Virus record (IMG/VR): IMGVR_UViG_3300030328_005535
Coordinates: 1-20,292 of that record
Source of the DNA: a virus
Length of the DNA: 20,292 nucleotides
Direction: 5' to 3' (one strand)
Shown here: positions 7,079 through 13,099 of the stretch, piece by piece
Layout: each line of letters opens with the position of its first letter
Position numbering within the stretch: the stretch's first letter is position 1
Notes under the pieces: generated by a model
What the model was told of the DNA's origin: nothing
The model's input: only the letters and a program-made list of their open reading frames with translations
Databases searched by the model: none
Program-made: the position numbers and the translations under genes

Positions 7079-8610
7079 CAGTATCTCCTATGTTCAGCAA
7101 CTGAAGCCCCAGTATATTCTCTTATACTCTTGCTTCTTCTTGTTTTCAACCATCCAGGTAAAAAACTATCTGTTTTCAATCGTACCTTTTTGAGTGCTAG
7201 GTTGGCAAGAGCTAAGGCCATAGCATTATCACAGTGAGATTTTCCATTGTGACCAAATTTAACTAAACCATTGTCATCAATCAAAATAGATCTCAAATCT
7301 CCAACCGTCTCAGAGTCAAGCACGTTGATTCTTTTCGAGCGTATATCCTTGGCTAAATCCTCAAAAATCATAATCTTGTTGCTTGCATTTGTAGCAAAGT
7401 CTCTTCCCTTCTCATCCTTCCAGATATGCGAGTATCCAGAATGACGAAGCTCATTGAGAACAACCAATCCTTGAGTCATAGCTTCGACAAGCACAGTCGC
7501 TTTATTATACCTGATTGCGGCATTGACAATGTACTCAGCAAAATCTTCAGGTTTGATCGTGTTGCTCCGAAACTGGAGAACAACCTGGTTAGTTTTTTTG
7601 CTCATAATCACAAAAGCAGATTTATCGCGACCAACTCCAGCAGCTGCATCAGCACCAAGCGCATACTCATCATCCTCTTGAGGTTCAGCATAGGTAACCC
7701 ACTGTTGACCGTCATAGGTTTGAACAATCGTAAGCTCTTGAAAATCAGCATACTCGAGGAGAGTTGAGCCAGTTGTTTGATAAGCCTCCTCAACTGTTGA
7801 AGGGTATTCTCTTACAAACTTTGATTTATTGGTTTGCGCGATCTTTGCACGTCTCCAACATAATTGCTCATCAGTGAGCTCAAATCTTCTCTTCAGCTCC
7901 TGCTCTTCTATCGTTGTTTTCCAGTCTCCAGTAAGAGATTTTTGATAGGTGGAATGTTTGAACCAAGCGAAGAAGAGAAAGCTCCAATCGTGATGCGAGT
8001 GCTCTTTATTTAAAAACTTACCAATCTCAGTATCAAGAGCATCTCCTGGAAAGTTGGCTGTTGATTCATAAATCAAAGTACCATCATTCACCGCAGACGT
8101 AGCAGCAGCCAGCAGCTCCTCAGGTTCTTTCGCAAACGCAAACTCAGATATATGCACCATTTCAGCAGTAAAAGAGCGCGTGGTACCATCAGCTCGAGCA
8201 CTCATACCGAGTATCCTAGCTCCAGTCTCAAACTTGAGCTCAAGCTGATTGTTTATCTCGAGTCTGTTGAGAGCTTGAACTTCTCCAGGAAGAGAGTTGT
8301 AATAGGTGTGGTGCATCCTCATTATTTGTTTTGTCGCGTCGCTCTTGTGAGTGAGCACAACGATTGTAATTGGATGAACGGACGTAAAAGCTTTTGCAAA
8401 CAACCAAGCAGATATACCAGTTGAAGCACCAACTTGACGAGGTTTCAAGATGATAACGCTTTTGCCAGTGTTGAGCTGCTCAATAATCTGCTCTTGCTCA
8501 TCGTTGAGATGGAGAAAAGCTTTCTTTCCTCCTTTGGTGATGATAGTGAGTTTCTCAATAAACTCATCGAGATGCTTACTCAAAAAATCAAGAGCATTGA
8601 AATCAGGCAT
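7078..8610 (-). CDS. terL: Terminase large subunit (packaging ATPase/nuclease)
   Basis: A 510-residue two-domain packaging motor. ATPase domain: Walker A LKPRQVGAST (about 55-64) and Walker B MVHISEF (151-157) with catalytic Glu156; TIVVLTHKSDATKQIM (about 82-97) fits the strand-helix that follows Walker A. RNase H-like nuclease: GADAAAGVGRDKSAFVI (Asp321), TVLVEAMTQG (Glu376) and HCDNAMALALANLAL (Asp461) provide the three acidic metal ligands. It cleaves concatemeric DNA and pumps it into the procapsid through the portal. The start at 8610 has AGGA eight bases upstream and overlaps the small subunit gene by eight bases. All key residues are present and the gene is intact. Confidence 0.95.
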   Translation of the reverse strand: MPDFNALDFLSKHLDEFIEKLTIITKGGKKAFLHLNDEQEQIIEQLNTGKSVIILKPRQVGASTGISAWLFAKAFTSVHPITIVVLTHKSDATKQIMRMHHTYYNSLPGEVQALNRLEINNQLELKFETGARILGMSARADGTTRSFTAEMVHISEFAFAKEPEELLAAATSAVNDGTLIYESTANFPGDALDTEIGKFLNKEHSHHDWSFLFFAWFKHSTYQKSLTGDWKTTIEEQELKRRFELTDEQLCWRRAKIAQTNKSKFVREYPSTVEEAYQTTGSTLLEYADFQELTIVQTYDGQQWVTYAEPQEDDEYALGADAAAGVGRDKSAFVIMSKKTNQVVLQFRSNTIKPEDFAEYIVNAAIRYNKATVLVEAMTQGLVVLNELRHSGYSHIWKDEKGRDFATNASNKIMIFEDLAKDIRSKRINVLDSETVGDLRSILIDDNGLVKFGHNGKSHCDNAMALALANLALKKVRLKTDSFLPGWLKTRRSKSIREYTGASVAEHRRY

Positions 8611-8974
8611 TGAGCCAATCCTGGAGACTCAAGGAGCTGCTCTGCTCAGTAATCTCTTCATATCGCTCAAGAATATATTTTGCCGCATCAACTCGAGCTT
8701 TCTCATTTTGTCCATCTCGGAGAATCTCAGATAAACACGAATGAGCATCCTTTATCAGAGCTTGTACTAATTCTTCTGGTGTTGTTTGTGTTGTTGCGAG
8801 ACGGAGCGTTTTTTCTTTTACTTTTTGATCTTCGAGATAATCCTGGAAATCTTGTATTTTTGTCCAGCGGTGAACAGTAACGCGATTTACTTCAAGCATT
8901 TTAGCTATATCGGTTATCGTATGACCTCGAGCCAACATTGAAGCCGCCTGCTCTTGTTTGGGTGATAGGTGCAT
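8603..8974 (-). CDS. terS: Terminase small subunit
   Basis: The 123-residue product has an N-terminal helix-turn-helix (residues about 17-38: GHTITDIAKMLEVNRVTVHR) of the homeodomain-like type found in small terminases, followed by helices (VDAAKYILERYEEITEQ) suited to ring oligomerisation. Small terminases recognise the packaging site and load the large subunit. Its position directly upstream of terL, overlapping by eight bases, supports the call. I chose ATG 8974 because GGAG lies six bases upstream; an in-frame TTG at 8992 would place that ribosome site inside the gene. Transcription probably starts in the short space between this gene and the terminator at 9026-9057. Confidence 0.85.
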   Translation of the reverse strand: MHLSPKQEQAASMLARGHTITDIAKMLEVNRVTVHRWTKIQDFQDYLEDQKVKEKTLRLATTQTTPEELVQALIKDAHSCLSEILRDGQNEKARVDAAKYILERYEEITEQSSSLSLQDWLNA

Positions 8975-8992
8975 TTTTGTCTCCTGTTGCAA

Positions 8993-9022
8993 TTTGTATC
9001 AGTGTAACATTTTTTATAACAA
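8993..9022 (-). promoter_or_regulatory. Possible promoter for the packaging/head operon
   Basis: On the minus strand, an extended -10 TGATACAAA (9001-8993) follows TTGTTA (9022-9017) with an 18-base gap. The match is moderate. Its position is persuasive: it lies between the control-operon terminator and the small terminase start, where a head-operon promoter is needed. The -35 box adjoins the terminator's T run. Confidence 0.35.
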
Positions 9023-9057
9023 AAAAAAAACAGCTAGTCTCCGTTCCAGCTGTTTTT
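9021..9057 (-). terminator. Intrinsic terminator of the leftward control operon
   Basis: A 10-bp perfect stem AAAAACAGCT (9026-9035) / AGCTGTTTTT (9048-9057) encloses a 12-base loop. On the minus strand the stem ends in a run of ten T residues (9030-9021), so it stops transcripts coming from the HTH/methyltransferase operon. The stem is flanked by A/T on both sides and may also stop plus-strand transcription. Confidence 0.85.
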
Positions 9058-9064
9058 CCCCTGC

Positions 9065-9084
9065 TTGAGATCCTAAGATCTCAA
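9065..9084. repeat. Perfect 8-bp inverted repeat, possible operator or 3' hairpin
   Basis: TTGAGATC (9065-9072) and GATCTCAA (9077-9084) are exact inverted copies around CTAA. It lies between the stop of the second HTH gene and the intrinsic terminator. There is no adjacent T run, so it is not itself a terminator. It could be an operator for one of the HTH proteins or an extra stabilising hairpin at the transcript end. Confidence 0.5.
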
Positions 9085-9100
9085 ACAACCCTCTTTGTAA

Positions 9101-9370
9101 TCATAACAACAAATCACCTCTTTTGTAATCATTTTCCACAATAATGCGAGCATTCTCTTCCCATTTTTTACCATTGACAAGAGATAAGGCTTGACAGATA
9201 GCAACAAAGCTCGACATTTTGGGCTCGTGTTTATCATTCATATAATAGTAAAACAAACCAGTATCAACACCAGCTTTTTTGGCAAACCAGGCAACATCTT
9301 TATTTTTTGCGGTAAGAGTATCTCGTACATATTGCCAACCAGCTCGATAACGCTCCTGACCAAAAATCAT
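9101..9370 (-). CDS. Small HTH (XRE/lambda-repressor-like) regulator, control operon gene 4
   Basis: The 89-residue protein carries a helix-turn-helix of the XRE type at about residues 25-45 (DVAWFAKKAGVDTGLFYYYM), followed by SSFVAICQALSL, the usual fourth helix with its 'ALS' end. There is no peptidase domain, so unlike CI of lambda it would not be cleaved by RecA. It starts at ATG 9370 behind GAGGAGGAG, and ATGA overlaps the methyltransferase stop. As the last gene of the leftward operon it may autoregulate the operon or set late transcription. The DNA target is not visible, though the inverted repeat at 9065-9084 and the central operator at 10542-10564 are candidates. Confidence 0.75.
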   Translation of the reverse strand: MIFGQERYRAGWQYVRDTLTAKNKDVAWFAKKAGVDTGLFYYYMNDKHEPKMSSFVAICQALSLVNGKKWEENARIIVENDYKRGDLLL

Positions 9371-9990
9371 CTCTCCTCCTCAATCCAGCGAAAGATTGTA
9401 TCTCCAGTGTAATCTTTTTCGAAAACAATCCAAGCATATGATACAGCATTACCAGCTCCAAACTCTCCATTTTTACCGATGTTGATTCTGTAACTATACT
9501 GATAAACATATCGAGGAGGATGCTGAGAAAATATATCTTTGTAGCGTTGTTTTCCTTCTAGGTATCGAACAGGCAATAGAAAGAACAATCTTGAGCCAGA
9601 ATGAATCCGATTCATTCCTGCATCAAAAAACTCACTAAACAAAGAATAAGGGGGGTTAGTTACTATTTCTCCACACCATCTTTTTGGATGATCAAGTTTA
9701 TTTCTCACTTCTGCAGACATAAAAAGAGGAGAGATAAAATCGTGCTGCACAACTCCAGGAGCTCTCACAATCAAATCAGAGCTGAAAACATAATGACCAG
9801 CCTCTTCTAAAACATTTGAAATATGTTTCTCTCCAGCTGCACACTCCCAAAGACGATGCGACATTCTAATATTGTCTCTTTTGAGAGCAGCAAGGAAAGC
9901 TCTAACGTCCTTTGGATGAGTAGCGTAAAAATCATCCTTTGCTCTCTCCTCTCCAGTATGACTCGAGGAGCCTAATGTTTTGATGCTCAT
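9367..9990 (-). CDS. DNA N6-adenine methyltransferase (phage Dam-like)
   Basis: The 207-residue product has DDFYATHPKDVRAFL (about 19-33), an N-terminal segment I associate with phage adenine methylases. It also has a motif-I-like SAM-binding segment LWECAAGEKHIS (47-58), acidic SSDL (70-73) and the catalytic motif IV NPPY (112-115) after EIVT. It transfers a methyl group from SAM to adenine in a short DNA site. No restriction nuclease is adjacent, so it is an orphan enzyme, likely for protection from host restriction or for regulating promoters. I chose ATG 9990: it has GGAGGAGAG upstream and overlaps the previous stop as ATGA; an upstream in-frame codon at 10023 lacks a ribosome site. It is sandwiched between two HTH genes. 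Confidence 0.85.
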   Translation of the reverse strand: MSIKTLGSSSHTGEERAKDDFYATHPKDVRAFLAALKRDNIRMSHRLWECAAGEKHISNVLEEAGHYVFSSDLIVRAPGVVQHDFISPLFMSAEVRNKLDHPKRWCGEIVTNPPYSLFSEFFDAGMNRIHSGSRLFFLLPVRYLEGKQRYKDIFSQHPPRYVYQYSYRINIGKNGEFGAGNAVSYAWIVFEKDYTGDTIFRWIEEER

Positions 9991-10214
9991 CTCTCCTCCA
10001 ACATCAAAAACACCTCCGACCAAAGCAGAACGGGATCTTGATTTGTCTCCTCAGCAATAAGCTGAACAACCTGATAAGCGCGTAACAAAGTCGGATCGCT
10101 CCTTGTTTTCCAATAGTTTATCATCGAATGAGAAACTTTTGCTTTTTTAGCAAGCCAGGTTTTTGTCAATCTATTTTTTTTGAGCAGCTGCTCTAACCAC
10201 ATACCAAAATTCAT
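9987..10214 (-). CDS. Small HTH (XRE-family) repressor-like protein, control operon gene 2
   Basis: The 75-residue protein is mostly one DNA-binding domain. The helix-turn-helix covers about residues 16-36 (LTKTWLAKKAKVSHSMINYW), followed by a helix that fits the Cro/CI fold (LLRAYQVVQLIAEETNQDP). It starts at ATG 10214, eight bases after GGAG, and overlaps the preceding stop as ATGA. It is encoded near the divergent control region and is the best candidate for the protein that binds the rightward operator. It has no dimerisation or protease domain of its own beyond the C-terminal helix. Confidence 0.78.
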   Translation of the reverse strand: MNFGMWLEQLLKKNRLTKTWLAKKAKVSHSMINYWKTRSDPTLLRAYQVVQLIAEETNQDPVLLWSEVFLMLEER

Positions 10215-10456
10215 TTTATTTTCTCCGAAATAGTATTCTTAATTGTCAATATTAGAAGTTTTGTATACCTAATTTCAAACGTCTCTTTTTCTGTTGCTTG
10301 ACCGTTTTTATCTTGTACAGCTCGCTCTAATCTAAGAAGTTCTTGCTTTAATTTAAGAAGTTCTTGTTTCATCGCTGATGAATAATCAAGTGGTTCAGCA
10401 ATTTTTAATTTGGGATTATAAATCTTACCGTTTCCATCTCTATATATATTTTTCAT
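10211..10456 (-). CDS. Small coiled-coil protein, first gene of the leftward control operon
   Basis: The 81-residue product starts at ATG 10456 with GGAGG four bases upstream. A short N-terminal part (MKNIYRDGNGKIYNPK) precedes a clear coiled coil (about 28-50, AMKQELLKLKQELLRLERAV) and a hydrophobic C-terminal helix (TKLLILTIKNTISEKIK). I do not recognise a family. It sits first after the leftward promoter and is translationally coupled to a repressor-like HTH gene (ATGA overlap), so it may modulate that protein by coiled-coil contact. It may equally be an unrelated early protein. Confidence 0.65.
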   Translation of the reverse strand: MKNIYRDGNGKIYNPKLKIAEPLDYSSAMKQELLKLKQELLRLERAVQDKNGQATEKETFEIRYTKLLILTIKNTISEKIK

Positions 10457-10484
10457 TTTTCCTCCAGGATAGAATTGCAGTAAA

Positions 10485-10513
10485 AGAATAATCCTTTCTT
10501 AATTTATTTACAA
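10485..10513 (-). promoter_or_regulatory. Leftward control-operon promoter
   Basis: On the minus strand TTGTAA (10513-10508) and TATTCT (10490-10485) are exactly 17 bases apart. It faces the coiled-coil/HTH/methyltransferase operon and would give a leader of only about 20 bases. It lies back to back with the rightward promoter 30 bases away. Confidence 0.6.
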
Positions 10514-10541
10514 GTTTTTTTGTATAAAACTGAAATAATAC

Positions 10542-10570
10542 TTGCATATGTTGCATAAATGCAATATAAT
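10542..10570 (+). promoter_or_regulatory. Rightward early promoter with built-in operator
   Basis: TTGCAT (10542-10547) and a perfect TATAAT (10565-10570) are 17 bases apart. The spacer contains the inverted repeat TTGCAT-AA-ATGCAA (10551-10564), and the -35 hexamer is a third copy of the same half-site. A protein bound to this repeat would block RNA polymerase, so this is a probable repressor-operator. The promoter drives the replication operon that begins at 10593. Confidence 0.8.
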
Positions 10571-10592
10571 ATATATATAGAAGGAAGGAAAA

Positions 10593-10937
10593 ATGGAAAA
10601 CTTGAAACCAGTCTTAGAATTTATCATCAATAACTTTAACCAAGATTGTGCTGAAGAGCTTTACAGAGAGAGAGCTGCTGTAAAAATGGAGCAAGTCAGA
10701 GAGCAAATGATCAGTATCAATAACAATCAAGGTACCATTGTTGCTCGAGCTCGACGAAGCAAGCCTAGCTTCGAGGGTAGTGAGTATTGCATTACTATCA
10801 GTGATAATCATTTTCACTGCAGCTGTATGGCGTTCCAAACCAGCAAGCGCGATGAGTTCAACCTCAAAAAACCTTGTAAACACATCATCTTTACCGCCAG
10901 TGCAGTCGCTGTACATATGGCAAAACAAACAAAATAA
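10593..10937 (+). CDS. SWIM zinc-finger protein, first gene of the rightward operon
   Basis: The 114-residue product has a SWIM-type zinc site CxC-x16-CxH (Cys76, Cys78, Cys95, His97: HFHCSCMAFQ ... PCKHIIF). The N-terminal half is helical and charged. SWIM domains bind DNA or proteins; small phage versions occur in early regions but have no agreed function. It is the first product of the rightward promoter, with an AAGGAAGG ribosome site just before the ATG, so it is probably made immediately on infection or induction. It might act in recombination or as a host-takeover factor, which is not shown by the sequence. Confidence 0.75.
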   Translation: MENLKPVLEFIINNFNQDCAEELYRERAAVKMEQVREQMISINNNQGTIVARARRSKPSFEGSEYCITISDNHFHCSCMAFQTSKRDEFNLKKPCKHIIFTASAVAVHMAKQTK

Positions 10938-10959
10938 CAACCAAAAAACGGAGTACAAA

Positions 10960-11349
10960 ATGAAAATTAAATTAAACCAAAAAAATGAAACTAAAATTAA
11001 AAAAGCTATAAAAACTGGACTAGAATGTTCGTTTGATTTTGATGATGTTATCAAAATGGGAGATGAATTTGAAAAAATTATAGATGAAATGGGACTACCA
11101 AAAATTCATCGAGTAGGCATACAAGTTATTATTCCATTTGGAGCAAGCCCTCTTCCAAATTCGTACAAATGGAGAAAAAAAGAACAAACTGTATTGATTC
11201 AAAGATTCCCTTCAGGATGGTTTTTAACTGGTGTTTCAGATTTTGATATTCCTAAACGACCAAGAGGAAGAGGCAACGGAAATCAATATAAAATCATAAT
11301 GAATGAAGATCAGAAGAAAAAACTCCTTTTAGCTATGAAAATTTATTAA
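10960..11349 (+). CDS. AT-rich orphan protein, unknown function
   Basis: The 129-residue product starts at ATG 10960 after GGAG (six-base spacing). It begins MKIKLNQKNETKIKKAIKTG and contains a helical acidic part (DFDDVIKMGDEFEKIIDEMG), a beta-rich middle (HRVGIQVIIPFGASPL; TVLIQRFPSGWFLTG) and a basic segment KRPRGRGNGNQYK before a helical end. I do not recognise it. Its base and codon use are much more AT-rich than its neighbours (many AAA, ATT and AAT codons), and it lacks the CTCGAG and GAGCTC words found elsewhere in the window. This suggests recent acquisition. A longer in-frame extension upstream overlaps the SWIM gene and is rejected. Confidence 0.7.
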   Translation: MKIKLNQKNETKIKKAIKTGLECSFDFDDVIKMGDEFEKIIDEMGLPKIHRVGIQVIIPFGASPLPNSYKWRKKEQTVLIQRFPSGWFLTGVSDFDIPKRPRGRGNGNQYKIIMNEDQKKKLLLAMKIY

Positions 11350-11360
11350 GGAGCTGTAAA

Positions 11361-12122
11361 ATGATCACTCTTAATCTTCCATCTGGTCTTGTTCTTGGAG
11401 CAAGACCATACAACACACTAACAGCTCTCTATCATTATGCTGTTAGTGATGGTTCTTTTACTGTTGAGCAGTATGCAAACGAGTGGGGATGGTCTTTACT
11501 GGAGACTTATACTTTTATCGAAAATAATCTTGCTGCAACTGCAACAAAACCAACACTAGAAATACAATGGCATAACTCTTGCAAATTAAGAATTAATTAT
11601 AATAACATGTATACTAGTAATACAATTCCTAGTATTACTAGTGTTGTTGGTGTACATGAGAATTTAAATTCTAAAAAAGGTATAAAAACTCTAATCCTCA
11701 ATGAAATCACTTTTGAGGTAGATCCGAACACCGATTCCAAACTTTGGTCACACGTTGAGCAATCAGAAGAGGTACAGCAGCTGCTTGAGTGTTGGGTAAT
11801 CCTCCACAAAGAGGCAGGGTTCACCACCAATATGCTAACAGCTCAAGATTTATCTGCAGCCTCCTCAGCGATTTACGATGAAAATGCAGAAAAAGCGATT
11901 GCTGTTTTTGAATGGCTATTCAATTCTGAGCACTATCGAGCCAAATACTTGCGCGACAGAAAGATGATCAGACCAGCAGTAGTCATTTCAAGAGCCAAAT
12001 TGGTACCAAATTTCATTTTATCACAAGATAGCAGTCTCAATACTGCTCAAGACAATAACAACACAAAAACAACCCCTTCTCTGCTCGAATTTGATGAGCA
12101 GGGGAATCTCATCGAGGAGTAA
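11361..12122 (+). CDS. Putative replication initiator (O/DnaD-like organisation)
   Basis: A 253-residue protein starting behind AAGGAGCTGTAAA. The N-terminal part (about 15-60: NTLTALYHYAVSDGSFTVEQ...EWGWSLLETYTFIE) reads like a winged-helix domain. An AT-rich linker follows (about 77-104). Then comes a helical C-terminal domain (DSKLWSHVEQSEEVQQLLEC, then ENAEKAIAVFEWLFNSEHYR) and a disordered tail. This order resembles phage initiators such as lambda O and DnaD-like replisome organisers, where the N-terminus binds origin repeats and the C-terminus recruits a helicase loader. The gene precedes a putative loader gene, as O precedes P. A cluster of palindromes lies inside the linker-coding part, as in lambda. 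No motif proves initiation, so the call is contextual. Confidence 0.55.
   Translation: MITLNLPSGLVLGARPYNTLTALYHYAVSDGSFTVEQYANEWGWSLLETYTFIENNLAATATKPTLEIQWHNSCKLRINYNNMYTSNTIPSITSVVGVHENLNSKKGIKTLILNEITFEVDPNTDSKLWSHVEQSEEVQQLLECWVILHKEAGFTTNMLTAQDLSAASSAIYDENAEKAIAVFEWLFNSEHYRAKYLRDRKMIRPAVVISRAKLVPNFILSQDSSLNTAQDNNNTKTTPSLLEFDEQGNLIEE
11591..11672 (+). repeat. Palindrome cluster inside the initiator gene, candidate replication origin
   Basis: Within about 80 AT-rich bases there are AATTAATT (11591-11598), an 11-bp perfect inverted repeat ACTAGTAATAC (11613-11623) / GTATTACTAGT (11632-11642) with an 8-base loop, outer 6-bp arms CATGTA (11606-11611) / TACATG (11653-11658), and a 14-base palindrome AGAATTTAAATTCT (11659-11672). 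The location matches that of the lambda origin inside gene O. Confidence 0.5.
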
Positions 12123-12126
12123 AACG

Positions 12127-12750
12127 ATGGCAAAAGAAAGAACAATCAAAAACGGTCTTAAACTGTTTTGTGCAAATTTTAACAAATCCGATACTTGGAT
12201 GGAGTCAGTATTGCCTCTCTGGACGACAACACTCAAGCAATACAAGGATCAAGTGACATATGAGAGTATCGTTGAGATATGTCAAGAACGACACCAATAC
12301 ACTCCAAAGCTCGGAGATGTTGTTGATAAAATCAAGAGCAAAATCAAGCAAAAGAAAATCACTACTCATAATGATCGACGCTTTTGTGATGATTGTAGAT
12401 ACCATTCTGGAATCAGAATTACAGTTGCTCAGTATTATCGACGTGATCAAAAAAATAGGTGGGTAGCCTCGGAGCGAGTTTGCGCTTGTACTTGTGACGA
12501 CGGTAGACACACTCATCCAGGACTCCATACTTTTGAGGAGAGATTGCAGCTGCTGAAGGAAGATCCTCGAGTTGATTTGTATGCTTATCTCGTAACAAGC
12601 AAAAACAAAACAATCTTTGATTTTGAAGTACGCGATCCGGTTAGCTACTCGGAGCATATTGAATGGTTAGAGGAGCGCGAAAAAAGCGGCAAAACTATAT
12701 CAAATTTACAAAACATACTGAACAAAAAACGAAATAGAGGTGAACAATGA
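12127..12750 (+). CDS. Putative helicase loader-like protein with a cysteine-rich zinc module
   Basis: The 207-residue product starts at ATG 12127 with GAGGAG seven bases upstream. The first 70 residues (LKLFCANFNKS, W24, YESIVEICQERHQYTPKLGDVV) resemble the helical N-terminal domain of phage helicase loaders of the G39P type, which end in a 'P-x-GD/E' turn. After a basic linker comes a cysteine cluster: CDDC (87-90) and CACTC (119-123), fit for zinc. The C-terminal third is charged and helical. It follows the initiator-like gene, as loaders usually do, and overlaps the next gene by ATGA. I see no P-loop, so this is not a DnaC-type ATPase. Loader function is an inference from resemblance and position. 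Confidence 0.5.
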   Translation: MAKERTIKNGLKLFCANFNKSDTWMESVLPLWTTTLKQYKDQVTYESIVEICQERHQYTPKLGDVVDKIKSKIKQKKITTHNDRRFCDDCRYHSGIRITVAQYYRRDQKNRWVASERVCACTCDDGRHTHPGLHTFEERLQLLKEDPRVDLYAYLVTSKNKTIFDFEVRDPVSYSEHIEWLEEREKSGKTISNLQNILNKKRNRGEQ

Positions 12751-12983
12751 ACGGCTTTGCAAAATGGTTAAAGACTCAACTTACTGAAAATAAAATCTCT
12801 CAGGAGCAGCTTGTAAGAGCTCTTGACATCAACCGATCAACTTTACACAGATGGTTAAAAGCAGAGAGCTTACCAAATGCTTTACAGTGGAATGGTATCG
12901 CGTGTTTTTTATCTTTTGAAATCAAAAAAGAACTCAGTGAAATACTCGTAGAAATGTGTTTTAGCTTAACGGAGGTGGTGTAA
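12747..12983 (+). CDS. Cro-like HTH (XRE-family) regulator in the replication operon
   Basis: The 78-residue product has a helix-turn-helix at about residues 18-38 (SQEQLVRALDINRSTLHRWL) with the usual first helix MNGFAKWLKTQLTE. Small size and lack of other domains resemble Cro-type repressors. It overlaps the preceding gene (ATGA) and the next small gene (TAATG). Being made from the rightward promoter, it could repress the leftward control operon or its own promoter through the TTGCAT half-sites. It is the third small HTH protein in the window and the only one on the plus strand. Confidence 0.75.
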   Translation: MNGFAKWLKTQLTENKISQEQLVRALDINRSTLHRWLKAESLPNALQWNGIACFLSFEIKKELSEILVEMCFSLTEVV

Positions 12984-13099
12984 TGAATTCGAACAGAGAA
13001 ATTCTTTTGTCCTGTATTGCTGGACTAGGTCTTTATTTTACTATGAGAGCTCTGATTTATATCGGTTGTGCGATCTGCTTACTTCTGGAGATACAATGA
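12983..13099 (+). CDS. 38-residue single-pass membrane peptide
   Basis: The ATG at 12983 overlaps the stop of the HTH gene (TAATG) and has GGAGG seven bases upstream; the TGA stop at 13097-13099 overlaps the exonuclease start as ATGA. The peptide begins MNSNREILL and continues with an almost uninterrupted hydrophobic helix, broken only by Arg22 (about residues 8-36: CIAGLGLYF, then YIGCAICLLLE). It looks like a small inner-membrane protein. Function is unknown: membrane tethering of replication, superinfection exclusion and host inhibition are all possible. Coupling on both sides and a good ribosome site make it likely to be a real gene despite its size. Confidence 0.65.
   Translation: MNSNREILLSCIAGLGLYFTMRALIYIGCAICLLLEIQ

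Noticed and set aside
8974-8992. TTG start for the small terminase
   Set aside because: The good GGAG ribosome site lies between this TTG and the ATG at 8974, so initiation at ATG is preferred.
9367-9990. Complete restriction-modification system
   Set aside because: No nuclease gene is adjacent; the neighbours are small HTH proteins.
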